From: RGIG7378 sp045588325
GTDB lineage: Bacteria > Bacillota > Clostridia > RGIG7378
Length of the DNA stretch: 23,569 bases
Direction of reading: 5' to 3'
Assembly: GCA_045588325.1 (NCBI GenBank)
Contig: JAZNEA010000024.1
Location: 1 to 23,569, forward strand
Shown: piece after piece, positions 13,379-21,662 of the stretch
Position numbering within the stretch: position 1 is the stretch's first letter
Layout: each line of letters begins with the position of its first letter
Position numbers and translations under genes: made by a program
Notes under the pieces: model-generated
Told to the model about the DNA's origin: nothing
Seen by the model: only the letters and a program-made list of their open reading frames with translations
Databases searched by the model: none

Positions 13379-14461
13379 ATGACAAAGTTAAGAGTAGGTA
13401 TTATCGGAGCAACAGGTATGGTAGGACAGAGATTTATCACTCTGTTGTCAGACCACCCCATGTTCACTATTGAGGCACTGGCAGCCAGCAGCAGATCTGC
13501 AGGTAAGAGATACGGTGACCTTATGGAGAACAAGTGGGCCATGAAGACCGATATTCCTGCAGATGTTGCAGATATGGTTGTTATGGATGCTGCGGATGTA
13601 GAGGCAGTTGCAGCTAAGGTGGATTTTGTCTTCTGCGCAGTAGATATGGACAAAAAGGCCATCGTTGCATTGGAGGAGGCATATGCCAAGGCAGAGGTTC
13701 CCGTTGTTTCCAACAATTCTGCCAACAGATGGACACCTGACGTTCCAATGATTATCCCTGAGATTAACTGGCAGCACGCAGAGGTTATAGAGGCACAGCG
13801 CAAGAGATTGGGCACAAAGAGAGGCTTTATCGCATGTAAGCCCAATTGCTCCATCCAGAGCTATGTGCCTGCACTGACAGCACTTAAGGAGTTTGAGCCC
13901 ACAGAGGTTGCAGTATGCACATATCAGGCCATCTCCGGCGCAGGTAAGACATTCGAGACATGGCCAGAGATTCTGGACAACGTAATCCCCTACATTGGTG
14001 GAGAAGAAGAAAAGAGCGAGCAGGAGCCACTGCGTATTTGGGGTTCTGTTGAGGATGGCAAGATCGTTCCTGCTGCTACTCCTGTTATTTCCGCCCAGTG
14101 CCTCAGAGTTCCCGCCAGCGATGGACATATGGCTGCAGTTTCCGTTAACTTTAAGAATAAGCCCACCAAGGAGCAGATTCTCAAGGCATGGGCAGAGTAC
14201 AAGGCCCTTCCCCAGGAGGCACAGTTGCCCCACGCTCCTGCACAGTTCTTGACATACATGGAGGAGGACAATCGTCCCCAGACCAAATTGGACAGGGATA
14301 TTTATGGTGGTATGGGTATTACAGTTGGCAGACTGAGAGAAGATGCACTGTTTGATTACAAGTTTGTATGTCTTTCTCACAATACTCTGAGGGGAGCAGC
14401 CGGTGGAGCTGTTCTGACGGCAGAGTTGCTGACAGAGAGAGGATACATTACAGCTAAGTAG
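13379..14461 (+). CDS. asd: Aspartate-semialdehyde dehydrogenase
   Basis: Reduces aspartyl phosphate to aspartate semialdehyde with NADPH, at the entry to lysine, diaminopimelate, threonine and methionine synthesis. The N-terminal nucleotide fold opens with GIIGATGMVGQRF (7-19). The catalytic cysteine is C157 in KPNCSIQ, and YQAISGAG and DGHMAAVSV follow. The form with SNNSANRW and PEINWQH is the shorter archaeal/fungal-like branch rather than the E. coli type. Length 360 fits that branch. It appears to be monocistronic, with its own promoter and a new candidate promoter region after it. Codon choice is strongly biased (AAG, GTT, GCA), as in guaB, suggesting high expression. The leader shows no lysine riboswitch. 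Confidence 0.94.
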   Translation: MTKLRVGIIGATGMVGQRFITLLSDHPMFTIEALAASSRSAGKRYGDLMENKWAMKTDIPADVADMVVMDAADVEAVAAKVDFVFCAVDMDKKAIVALEEAYAKAEVPVVSNNSANRWTPDVPMIIPEINWQHAEVIEAQRKRLGTKRGFIACKPNCSIQSYVPALTALKEFEPTEVAVCTYQAISGAGKTFETWPEILDNVIPYIGGEEEKSEQEPLRIWGSVEDGKIVPAATPVISAQCLRVPASDGHMAAVSVNFKNKPTKEQILKAWAEYKALPQEAQLPHAPAQFLTYMEEDNRPQTKLDRDIYGGMGITVGRLREDALFDYKFVCLSHNTLRGAAGGAVLTAELLTERGYITAK

Positions 14462-14511
14462 TCTTTATCAATTGCTCTTGTTGTGTTAAAATATCACCGT
14501 GTATAGGTATT

Positions 14512-14529
14512 TGCATACGCGTTTATGCA
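14512..14529. other. Inverted repeat upstream of nrdR
   Basis: TGCATA (14512-14517) and TATGCA (14524-14529) form a perfect 6-base inverted repeat around CGCGTT. It lies 22 bases before nrdR, and a weak candidate promoter (TTGTTG 14478-14483, TATAGG 14502-14507) lies next to it. It could be an operator, but it does not match the NrdR box pattern as I remember it. Confidence 0.3.
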
Positions 14530-14550
14530 GAGATCATTGGGAGGTAACAG

Positions 14551-15039
14551 ATGCTTTGTCCATTTTGCGGTGTAGAGAATGATAAGGTTATAGAGACCAG
14601 AGCTGCCGATGATGGCAGGAGTATCAGGCGTCGCAGAGAATGCCTGTCTTGTGGCAAGCGATACACAACCTACGAGAAGGTTGAGATGCCACCGGTTCAG
14701 ATTACCAAGAGAGATGGCTCCAAGCAGCCATTTAATCGCGACAAGATTCGCTCAGGTCTTATTAAGGCCTTTAATAAGCGCGACATCTCTGATGAGCAGA
14801 TGGAGCGCATCGTGTCCGATGTTGAGTACATGGTATATAACAAGATGTACCATGATTCTAAGGTTGGCGGCGGTTACGAGATCCGCAGCGACGACATCGG
14901 CAAGTTTATTATGCAGAGTATTAAGAATGTAGACGAGGTGGCATATATTCGTTTTGTATCTGTCACCCGATCCTTTGAGAATATTGACCAATTCCTTCAG
15001 GAGTTAAACCAGCTTAAGAGGGAGAGAGACGGTCAATGA
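14551..15039 (+). CDS. nrdR: Transcriptional repressor NrdR
   Basis: Nucleotide-sensing repressor of ribonucleotide reductase genes. The N-terminal zinc ribbon has C3, C6, C31 and C34 (MLCPFC and CLSCGKRY) with the basic stretch RSIRRRRE between the pairs. An ATP-cone domain follows from about residue 48 (QITKRDGSKQPFNRDKIRSGL), continuing to VAYIRFVSVTRSFENIDQF. Length 162 is typical. It has a good GGGAGG ribosome site and overlaps the next gene by 4 bases (ATGA), so the DUF3810-like gene is co-expressed. No ribonucleotide reductase gene is in the window. Confidence 0.95.
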   Translation: MLCPFCGVENDKVIETRAADDGRSIRRRRECLSCGKRYTTYEKVEMPPVQITKRDGSKQPFNRDKIRSGLIKAFNKRDISDEQMERIVSDVEYMVYNKMYHDSKVGGGYEIRSDDIGKFIMQSIKNVDEVAYIRFVSVTRSFENIDQFLQELNQLKRERDGQ

Positions 15040-16667
15040 AGGACAGAAACACCGACTACAACTTGTTGGACCTGATAGAGAGTAGTGCCAGGGCCAGACA
15101 GCAACAGGACACCGCTCAGCCTGCAGAGGCTAAGGAGCAGGTGGATTTTGTTGTGCCCGATTCCACCACCAGGGACACCGCTCCAGTGGAGGTTGTAGAT
15201 GGGTTTTCTCTTAAGATTACGAAACCCTTGGAGCCAGTTTCTGTGGAGGAGGAGCCAGAGGAGCCATTGGTTGAGGCCAAACCTTCCTTTGGACAGCGAA
15301 TGGGAGCCTTTTTTAAGAGCTTGCCTGACAGGACCAGGGAGTTTTTCAAGACGTTGCCCGACAGAACTAAGGTTTGGTGGCAGGATTTTAAGCCACGTTT
15401 TGCCCGCCAGTGGAGATTTTTCTGGAAATACATTCATTGGCAAAAGGTTACCAACAGGATTTTTACATGCCTGCTGTACCCCCTTACTTTATATTTGATG
15501 GACCTGGCATCTAAGCATACAGCCCAGGTTGAGTCCCTGTATTCTGATGGTCTCAACTATGTTATTCGCATGGCTCTCAATATTGCCAGCTCTCTGGTGG
15601 CATTTTCAGTATCTGATGTGCTTACCTGGGGCGTTATTATTGTGCTTGTTGTAGCTCTTGCGATGACTATATATAGACTTTTTACAGAAAAGCAGGGATA
15701 TCGCAAATGGTATGCAGTCATTGGACTGGCATCAGGCCTCTGTGTCTTTGTGGCAGTATCGTTCTTTGTAGGACAGGTTTTCCAGGGGATCAACGATTAT
15801 CGAAAGCCTTTGGATCAGGTTATGAATATGCCCGTCCAAAAGGCCACTACTGACGAGCTTGTCTCTGTGTGCGAAAACCTGGTATACAGGGCAGCCGAGG
15901 TTCGCGAGTATTTGGACGAGGATGGCGCAGGTGTTCTGGACATTACGGACAGAGATGCGTTTCTCACCAATGCAGCAACCGGATTCAACAAGGGTATTCG
16001 TTATTTTGGTAATCTCACATTCCAGGACAGCATGGCTCTTGGCAATCTGACCTTTAAGATGTCAGTGGCTAAGTTTACCAATTTCTCCTGGGCACTGAAC
16101 TGGCAGGGCATGGATGGATGTTATCAGCCATATACCGGAGAGGTTCTGATTAATAAGAATGTGTCCGACTATCAGCTGCCTGCGACTATTAACTATTATT
16201 CTGCGGCACAGATGGGCTTTACAGATCCTGAGGCATGTAGTTTCCTGGCATTTCTGGCAGGAGTGAACCACACAGACCCCTATTACAACTATTCTAGTTT
16301 GATGCAGGGATTGTCCATGTGTATGGAAGTGTTGTATGACAAGGATTACGCAGCATGGACCGCGGTGCGCAACAGCTTTACAGAGGATATGAACAGGGAT
16401 ATTGCTGCCACTGAGAGATTTAACTGGTTCGCTGCAGGACAGGGACAGGAGGGCGATTTCCAGACCATTACAAACATACAGGGAGAGGCCGCCAACCACG
16501 GCATGGCAGTAGATCTCATTTTGAGCTACTACCGCGAGGGCTACATGAAGGATATTCATGTGGGCGTATGGCAGCCAGAGGAGACCACCGACGTCACAAC
16601 GGATGCCACAGCAGATGTAACAACTGACGTGACTACGGATTCTACCACCGACGCAGTGACAGAGTGA
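15036..16667 (+). CDS. DUF3810-like membrane protein with destroyed HExxH motif
   Basis: The 543 residues hold a charged cytoplasmic N-terminus (1-135) with two FFK[ST]LPDRT repeats, three likely membrane spans (about 142-159, 196-213, 227-247) and a large, probably extracytoplasmic domain. That domain resembles DUF3810, a predicted zinc metalloprotease-like family, which normally has an HELAHQ.GF motif followed by an E.EANFLAFL helix. Here the helix is recognisable (DPEACSFLAFLAG, Glu399 kept), but the motif reads YYSAAQMGF (387-395): both His ligands and the catalytic Glu are replaced by Tyr, Ala and Tyr. Protease activity by the usual mechanism looks impossible. The C-terminus (517-543) is six tetrads of the form T-T-D-V/A/S. 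Translation is coupled to nrdR. The family assignment is by eye and moderately sure. Confidence 0.6.
   Translation: MKDRNTDYNLLDLIESSARARQQQDTAQPAEAKEQVDFVVPDSTTRDTAPVEVVDGFSLKITKPLEPVSVEEEPEEPLVEAKPSFGQRMGAFFKSLPDRTREFFKTLPDRTKVWWQDFKPRFARQWRFFWKYIHWQKVTNRIFTCLLYPLTLYLMDLASKHTAQVESLYSDGLNYVIRMALNIASSLVAFSVSDVLTWGVIIVLVVALAMTIYRLFTEKQGYRKWYAVIGLASGLCVFVAVSFFVGQVFQGINDYRKPLDQVMNMPVQKATTDELVSVCENLVYRAAEVREYLDEDGAGVLDITDRDAFLTNAATGFNKGIRYFGNLTFQDSMALGNLTFKMSVAKFTNFSWALNWQGMDGCYQPYTGEVLINKNVSDYQLPATINYYSAAQMGFTDPEACSFLAFLAGVNHTDPYYNYSSLMQGLSMCMEVLYDKDYAAWTAVRNSFTEDMNRDIAATERFNWFAAGQGQEGDFQTITNIQGEAANHGMAVDLILSYYREGYMKDIHVGVWQPEETTDVTTDATADVTTDVTTDSTTDAVTE
16584..16664 (+). repeat. 12-base-period coding repeat (Thr-Thr-Asp tail)
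   Basis: Six consecutive four-codon units encode T-T/A-D-V/A/S at the end of the DUF3810-like gene. Codons vary between units (ACC, ACA, ACT, ACG), so the repeat is kept at the protein level more than at the DNA level. Confidence 0.7.
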
Positions 16668-16675
16668 CACAAATA

Positions 16676-16704
16676 TTGACAATATTATCTGTAGGGAGTA
16701 TGAT
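16676..16704 (+). promoter_or_regulatory. Promoter for the SEC-C gene
   Basis: TTGACA (16676-16681), 17 bases, TATGAT (16699-16704). The -35 is perfect and the -10 matches 5 of 6. The ribosome site GAGAGG lies at 16729-16734, 5 bases before ATG 16740. Confidence 0.8.
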
Positions 16705-16739
16705 TCCTGCGGCTAAATTTTAGAATTTGAGAGGATATT

Positions 16740-17237
16740 ATGGGACTTTACGCATCTTGGAATCAGACAGTTGAGAGTATTATGCAGGCTGGCCATGGCC
16801 AGGAGTTCTGGAACGACTATTTTGCAGCAGAGGCTGACAATTACCAGAAGATTTTGTCTGACACATCAGTAGTATATAGCGGCAAGCTGTCCGAGTTGGC
16901 ACAGCAGTTTGACATGGAGCCTGTGGTTTTCGCAGGATTCCTGGATGGCATCAACACCAGCCTTAAGACAGCCCTCGATCTTGATTCCCTGACTGAGGAG
17001 TCTGAGATTACATTGGACATTGACCTGGAGAAGCTGTACTACAACATGCACCTTGCAAAGGCCAGCTGGCTCTATGAGATGAAGGAGTGGGACAACATTC
17101 TTACAGCAGAGAAGAGGGCTGAGATCGTTGCTCAGTATCGCAACGATGTAATTGCACACAGCGACAAGGTAGGTCGTAACGATCCCTGTCCCTGCGGCTC
17201 CGGCAAGAAGTATAAGAACTGCTGCTTAAAGAAGTAA
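16740..17237 (+). CDS. SEC-C zinc-motif protein
   Basis: A 165-residue soluble protein ending in a SEC-C motif, CPCGSGKKYKNCC (C150, C152, C161, C162). This is the small zinc module also found at the C-terminus of SecA, where it contacts SecB or ribosomes. The first 140 residues are acidic and mostly helical, with no recognised domain. The protein is not SecA, and its role is unknown; a link to ribosomes or nascent chains is possible only by analogy. It has its own consensus promoter and ends at a strong shared terminator. Biased codons (AAG, CTG, GCA) suggest good expression. Confidence 0.85.
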   Translation: MGLYASWNQTVESIMQAGHGQEFWNDYFAAEADNYQKILSDTSVVYSGKLSELAQQFDMEPVVFAGFLDGINTSLKTALDLDSLTEESEITLDIDLEKLYYNMHLAKASWLYEMKEWDNILTAEKRAEIVAQYRNDVIAHSDKVGRNDPCPCGSGKKYKNCCLKK

Positions 17238-17271
17238 TAGAGACCTGCTTTTAGAGAAGAGTAAAATTTAA

Positions 17272-17296
17272 GGGGGTGTGAGAGCACCCCCTTTTT
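17272..17296. terminator. Bidirectional intrinsic terminator
   Basis: GGGGGTG (17272-17278) pairs with CACCCCC (17285-17291) around a 6-base loop, followed by five T. On the opposite strand the hairpin is followed by TTAAATTTT. It serves the SEC-C gene on + and the glk-lepB pair on -. Confidence 0.88.
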
Positions 17297-17305
17297 GTAT
17301 GCGAT

Positions 17306-17944
17306 TCAATTGGTAGGTTCTCCGTAATTCACTGGCGAGTAAAACTCAAATCCCTTGTAAATCTTGACCACGGCCTTGGCAATTATGTCCTCCCGGGGCA
17401 CGTAGCTGTTGGGCCATTTGCGCGCGTCGTAGGAGTTCTGTCTGTTGTCACCCAGGAAGAAATAATGACCCTCGGGGACGGAGAAGGAACCATAGCTGCC
17501 CATATCAACAGAGCCAAGGTAATCCTCCTGTAACACAAAAACCTGGCCATCTGCAGTGGTGACCGTAATAACCCCATCTGTGATATCTATGGTTTCGCCT
17601 GGCAGTCCGATCAATCGCTTGATATAGATGAGTTCGGAGTCAGGATTGGCCTGGTCCGGGGCATAAAAGATGATAATATCTCCACGTTGAGGCTCAGAAA
17701 ATGTGTATGCTAATCTGTTGCCAATGACATGATCTCCAATGTTGATGGTGCCAATCATGGAACCCGAGGGAATTACGGAGTGGATGATGATAAAGAACAT
17801 CAAAAATAGCCCTACGGCGATAGCTCCCAGCACATAGTGCAACGTGGAGACGATGTCGCATATTCGCAGACGGCCATTTTCGTCATGCGACTGATACCAG
17901 TCCTCCAGAGCCTGTATGAAAAAAATCGGAGTCTTGTTTTCCAT
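17306..17944 (-). CDS. lepB: Signal peptidase I
   Basis: Membrane serine protease that removes signal peptides from exported proteins. One N-terminal membrane span (about 37-56) precedes the catalytic motif IPSGSM with Ser62. The general-base Lys109 lies in YIKRLIGLPGE, and the later boxes GHYFFLGDNRQNSYDAR and the C-terminal strands are present. The motif after the Ser reads SMIGT where SMxPT is usual. Length 212 is normal. The frame is open further upstream, but ATG 17944 is the right start because it lies one base after the glucokinase stop. The ribosome site is poor, so translation is probably coupled to glk. Confidence 0.92.
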   Translation of the reverse strand: MENKTPIFFIQALEDWYQSHDENGRLRICDIVSTLHYVLGAIAVGLFLMFFIIIHSVIPSGSMIGTINIGDHVIGNRLAYTFSEPQRGDIIIFYAPDQANPDSELIYIKRLIGLPGETIDITDGVITVTTADGQVFVLQEDYLGSVDMGSYGSFSVPEGHYFFLGDNRQNSYDARKWPNSYVPREDIIAKAVVKIYKGFEFYSPVNYGEPTN

Positions 17945-17945
17945 A

Positions 17946-18911
17946 TTATTTGACGGCACTCTGCATTCCCAGGGCGGCTGCACCCACAATGCCTGCGTCG
18001 TTGCCCATGGCTGCAATACACAGCTTGGTCTGAATAGTGGAGTGGCGTGCAAACTGATATTTGGCAACGATGTCCTTAAGGGGATCCAGCAATCGGTCTC
18101 CCTGTCCGCTGATGCCTCCACCTATAGCCAGCACCTGAGGCTGGAAGATATTAATCATGGAGATAATGCCATCTGCCAGTTGATAAATATACTCGTCCAA
18201 AATGGCCAGTGCGGTAGGATCTCCCATGTCTGCCCCTAACCACGGGGTGCGACCATCTACATTGGATAAATCCCTGTCCACCAGGTCCCAAAGAGCAGAA
18301 CCTACGTTGCTGTTCATGTATTCCTTAGTAGTGGCGATGAGACCCGTTGCAGAAGCGTATGCCTCCCAACAACCTCTGCGGCCGCAGGAGCACTGTCTGG
18401 TGCCACCGGCAATTGCGATATGTCCAACCTCTCCTCCAGCGTAGTTGCAGCCGTGAAGAATCTTGCCATCTATTATGATGCCGCCTCCGATGCCAGTGCC
18501 CAGAGTAATGGTGATAGAATCCTTGGTACCCTTAGCTGAACCAGCCATAGCCTCGGCCAGTGCAGCAGCATTGGCGTCGTTCTCAGTCAGAATGTTGTTA
18601 AGGGGGATGTATTTGCGCAGTTCGTCAGCAATATCGTAGTGGAGGAATGGAAGATTTGCAGTATAGACAACCTCGCCGTCCAGAGGGTCTGCTGTGCCAG
18701 GGACGGCCACACCAACAGTGGCGATGTCATCCACCGTCAGTCCAGTCTTTTCAATCAGGTGCATAATAAGCCCTGCAATATCCCTGGTAATGCCATCCGG
18801 ACCACCTGCTGCGTTGGTGGGGATAGAAGCCTTGTAAATAATCCTGTTGCTAAAATCAACTACGCCGGCAGCGATATTCGTGCCACCGAGGTCAACACCG
18901 ATATTAACCAT
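17946..18911 (-). CDS. glk: ROK-family glucokinase
   Basis: Phosphorylates glucose with ATP in the cytoplasm. The 321 residues show the ATP loop GVDLGGTNIAAGVVD (5-19), the catalytic Asp112 in ENDANAAAL, the glycine-rich TLGTGIGGG (137-144), and the ROK zinc site with H164 in EVGHIAI and C174, C176 and C181 in CSCGRRGC. This zinc motif and length are those of clostridial and bacillary glucokinases. A strong AGGAGG (18919-18924 on the - strand) precedes the ATG. It heads a two-gene operon with lepB and is divergent from nagA. The sugar is inferred from the family; a related aldohexose or amino sugar is possible. Confidence 0.87.
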   Translation of the reverse strand: MVNIGVDLGGTNIAAGVVDFSNRIIYKASIPTNAAGGPDGITRDIAGLIMHLIEKTGLTVDDIATVGVAVPGTADPLDGEVVYTANLPFLHYDIADELRKYIPLNNILTENDANAAALAEAMAGSAKGTKDSITITLGTGIGGGIIIDGKILHGCNYAGGEVGHIAIAGGTRQCSCGRRGCWEAYASATGLIATTKEYMNSNVGSALWDLVDRDLSNVDGRTPWLGADMGDPTALAILDEYIYQLADGIISMINIFQPQVLAIGGGISGQGDRLLDPLKDIVAKYQFARHSTIQTKLCIAAMGNDAGIVGAAALGMQSAVK

Positions 18912-18934
18912 ATTGGTACCTCCTGTACCGGCTC

Positions 18935-18940
18935 ATTATA
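18935..18940 (-). promoter_or_regulatory. -10 box of the glk promoter
   Basis: TATAAT on the - strand, giving a predicted leader of about 17 bases that is mostly the AGGAGG ribosome site. No good -35 box is seen at 16-18 bases, so an activator may be needed. Confidence 0.5.
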
Positions 18941-19030
18941 TAACGATTTTTCAAATGCCGAAAGTGGTATATTCTCGAGGATTTTGCGCTCAAGTCTTTG
19001 GAGAAATCTCTTTTAGGATTTAATGGTTTG

Positions 19031-19039
19031 TGGTATAGT
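19031..19039 (+). promoter_or_regulatory. Extended -10 promoter for nagA
   Basis: TGG followed by TATAGT (19034-19039) is an extended -10 form; the -35 region is poor. The predicted start is near 19046, with a leader of about 48 bases and GGAGA at 19081-19085. Confidence 0.5.
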
Positions 19040-19093
19040 GAGGACAAAGATTTATATTATGGGGCAGTCCCGGGAATACAGGAGATATTGACT

Positions 19094-20239
19094 ATGAAGT
19101 GTATTAAGAATTGTCTGATTGTATTAAATGATGAGATTTTGCAGAACAAGGCGCTGATCTACGACTCTCAGATTCGTGAGATCGTTGACGAGGGAGATAT
19201 TGCCGGCCGCACAGACCTGGAGGTTATTGATGCAGGAGGCCTCTATGTAATGCCCGGATTTATCGACGTACATATTCACGGATACCTGGGAGAGGATACA
19301 TCCGATGGTACCATAGAGGGCCTGGAGGTTATGTCCAACGGCATCATGAAGAACGGTGTTACAGGATGGTTGCCCACTACAATGACAGTATCTCAGCAGG
19401 AGATCGATACTGCCTTTGAGTGCATCAGGCAGGCTATGCCTAAGAGCAAGACATGGAATGGCGCTCAGGTACTGGGCACACACTCCGAGGGACCTTTCAT
19501 CAACGTTAACAAGAAGGGCGCCCAGAAGGCAGAGTGCATTCAGCAGGCCAACATTGATTATATTAAGGATAACGCCGATGTTATCAGGATTATCACCATG
19601 GCTCCTGAGAAGGATCCGGATTTTGCTACAATCAAGGCCATTAAGGCAGAGACAGACGTTCTCGTATCCATGGGTCACACAGACGCCACCTACGAGGAGG
19701 CTATGGCTTCTGTAGAGGCTGGCGTAGGTCACGTTACTCACCTCTTTAATGCTCAGTCAGCATTGACACACAGAGCACCCGGCGTTGTCGGTGCAGCTCT
19801 TACAGCACCTGTTACAACAGAGCTTATTGCAGATACATTCCACGTTAATAAGAATTTGTTCCAGTTGGTATATAACCTTAAGGGAGATAACCTCATCCTC
19901 ATCACAGACTGCACAAGGGCAGGCGGTATGGCCGATGGCGAGTACTCCCTGGGTGGACAGAAGACCATCGTTAAGGGCATTGAGTGTAGACTTGAGGACG
20001 GGACCATTGCAGGCAGCGTTCTCCGCATGAATGATGGTGTGAGGAACTTCCACCAGAACACCAACCTCTCCATACCAGAGACAGTCAGATTGGCAACCAT
20101 CAACCCCGCCAAGGCAATTGGATACGGTGACACCAAGGGATCCATCGAGGTAGGCAAGGACGCTGATATCATCATTGCAGATGGAGACTTCAGGATTTAC
20201 AAGACAATTATCGGAGGAGAGACTAAGTATGAGGCTTAA
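19094..20239 (+). CDS. nagA: N-acetylglucosamine-6-phosphate deacetylase
   Basis: Removes the acetyl group from GlcNAc-6-phosphate in amino-sugar breakdown and wall recycling. It is an amidohydrolase barrel with HIH (60-62), the metal Glu132 in THSEGPF, His195 in MGHTDA, His216 in THLFNA, the HRAPGVVGAAL block, and the catalytic Asp272 in ITDCTRAGGMADGEYSLGG. Length 381 is normal. The frame is open to a TTG at 18998, but ATG 19094 has the ribosome site GGAGA, and the longer reading would cover the promoter. It overlaps the following ROK-like gene by 11 bases. No nagB deaminase is in the window. Confidence 0.93.
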   Translation: MKCIKNCLIVLNDEILQNKALIYDSQIREIVDEGDIAGRTDLEVIDAGGLYVMPGFIDVHIHGYLGEDTSDGTIEGLEVMSNGIMKNGVTGWLPTTMTVSQQEIDTAFECIRQAMPKSKTWNGAQVLGTHSEGPFINVNKKGAQKAECIQQANIDYIKDNADVIRIITMAPEKDPDFATIKAIKAETDVLVSMGHTDATYEEAMASVEAGVGHVTHLFNAQSALTHRAPGVVGAALTAPVTTELIADTFHVNKNLFQLVYNLKGDNLILITDCTRAGGMADGEYSLGGQKTIVKGIECRLEDGTIAGSVLRMNDGVRNFHQNTNLSIPETVRLATINPAKAIGYGDTKGSIEVGKDADIIIADGDFRIYKTIIGGETKYEA

Positions 20240-21602
20240 GTGCAACACCTATTTGGATAAGGGCTTTCAGCCAATGTCCGTATATGTCAGAGATTTTCTG
20301 GCAGCAGTTGGAGATCAGGGACAGGACATAGTCATTGGCATCCAGCGCAACAAGGGCAACATGTCCACCTTTGCCACCAAGATTTACGCAGACGGCACAG
20401 GACATGACCAGGAGAATGCCGCATATGTTGAGAGATTGGTTAAGACATTGCTCTGGGCCAGAGGCGGATACAAGGTTATTATTGCCGGTTCCAAGGTTAT
20501 GGCAGATTACATTGCCGAGGCATACAGCGTGGGAGGACTCAGAGATTTTGACCGCGACTTTATGAGTGGCGTTTATGAGCAGCCTTTCCAGGTTGAGTAC
20601 GCAACACTTGAGGATGCCCCTGTTGACAAGGAGAGCGCAGCTCCAGTAGGTCGCCACCTGAATGGTTGCCGTATTGGATTTGACGCAGGCGGATCTGACC
20701 GTAAGGTTTCTGCCGTTATCGATGGCGAGGCCGTTTATTCCGAGGAGGTAGTCTGGTTCCCCAAGCTCAATGCAGATCCTCAGTACCAGTACGATGGCAT
20801 CATGGACTCCATGAAGAGAGCTGCAGAGCATATGCCCAGAGTTGATGGCATCGGAGTTTCCTCTGCTGGCGTATACATTGACAACAAGATCATGGTTGCA
20901 TCCCTGTTTATCAAGGTTTCCCCAGAGGAGTTTGAGAGCAGAGTTAAGAACATGTATATAGACATTGCCAGGGAGTTTGGTCCCGATGTGCCGTTGGAGG
21001 TTGCCAATGATGGTGACGTTACAGCACTGGCAGGTGCTATGGACCTTGAGGATGATCAGGTTCTCGGCATTGCCATGGGAACATCTGAGGCCGCAGGCTA
21101 TGTTGATAATCAGGGTAACATCACAGGATGGCTCAACGAGTTTGCATTCATCCCTGTAGATTTTAACCCCGAGTCCATGGTGGACGAGTGGTCAGGCGAC
21201 TACGGATGTGGAGTTAAGTACTTCTCCCAGGATGCAGTCATTAAACTGGCCCCACTTGCAGGAATTGAGCTGGACGAGACACTTTCTCCTGCGGAGAAGC
21301 TCAAGGTTGTCCAGGGACTGATGGCAGAGGGAGACAACAGGGCAGAGCAGATCTACAGAACCATCGGAGTTTACTTTGGTTACGCAATTGCCTACTATGC
21401 CATGTTCTATGGTATCAAGCACGTCCTTATCATGGGCAGAGTTACATCCGGCAACGGAGGTGTGTTGATCCTGGAGGAGGCAGACAAGGTGCTCAAGACA
21501 GAGTTCCCTGAGCTCAACCAGATTCAGTTGCACATTCCGGATGAGAGCTCCAGGAGAGTTGGACAGTCTGTTGCAGCAGCCAGCCTGCCAGATATTAAGT
21601 AA
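20229..21602 (+). CDS. ROK-like sugar-kinase-fold protein with N-terminal extension
   Basis: A 457-residue protein of the ROK/ASKHA fold. The first 145 residues form an unassigned domain. The kinase-like part then starts with GFDAGGSDRK (150-159, at the place of the DxGGT ATP loop), followed by VSSAGVYID, the ND pair with Asp261 at the place of the ROK catalytic Asp, GIAMGTSEAAGYVD as glycine-rich loop, and GRVTSGNGG near the end. The CxCGxxGC zinc motif of ordinary ROK kinases is absent. I recall similar long proteins in many clostridia annotated only as ROK family. Overlap with nagA suggests a role with GlcNAc or a related amino sugar, perhaps as its kinase; this is inference. ATG 20229 follows GGAGGAGA at 20213-20220. 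A terminator follows. Confidence 0.7.
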   Translation: MRLKCNTYLDKGFQPMSVYVRDFLAAVGDQGQDIVIGIQRNKGNMSTFATKIYADGTGHDQENAAYVERLVKTLLWARGGYKVIIAGSKVMADYIAEAYSVGGLRDFDRDFMSGVYEQPFQVEYATLEDAPVDKESAAPVGRHLNGCRIGFDAGGSDRKVSAVIDGEAVYSEEVVWFPKLNADPQYQYDGIMDSMKRAAEHMPRVDGIGVSSAGVYIDNKIMVASLFIKVSPEEFESRVKNMYIDIAREFGPDVPLEVANDGDVTALAGAMDLEDDQVLGIAMGTSEAAGYVDNQGNITGWLNEFAFIPVDFNPESMVDEWSGDYGCGVKYFSQDAVIKLAPLAGIELDETLSPAEKLKVVQGLMAEGDNRAEQIYRTIGVYFGYAIAYYAMFYGIKHVLIMGRVTSGNGGVLILEEADKVLKTEFPELNQIQLHIPDESSRRVGQSVAAASLPDIK

Positions 21603-21610
21603 TATAGTAT

Positions 21611-21643
21611 CAAGCGGTCTGTATACCTAAGGCCGCTTGTTTT
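21611..21643 (+). terminator. Intrinsic terminator after the nagA operon
   Basis: CAAGCGG (21611-21617) pairs with CCGCTTG (21633-21639) around a 15-base loop, followed by TTTT. The T tract is short, so termination may be partial. The next gene starts only 20 bases further on. Confidence 0.7.
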
Positions 21644-21649
21644 ACCTTT

Positions 21650-21655
21650 GAGAGG
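21650..21655 (+). promoter_or_regulatory. Ribosome site that decides the GH16 lipoprotein start
   Basis: GAGAGG lies 7 bases before ATG 21663. The in-frame TTG 21648 overlaps this site and cannot be the start, so the protein begins MTQGKRLVLL. Confidence 0.75.
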
Positions 21656-21662
21656 TTATGTT

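Noticed and set aside
13448..14380. Long antisense open frame (310 codons) inside asd
   Set aside because: Same codon-bias effect as in guaB; no recognisable domain, and the sense gene is certain.
18905..19045. NagR/DasR-type operator between glk and nagA
   Set aside because: TGGTATA occurs twice (18965-18971, 19032-19037 region) and ACCA-TAT-TGGT lies over the glk start, but none forms the full palindrome expected at a suitable place.
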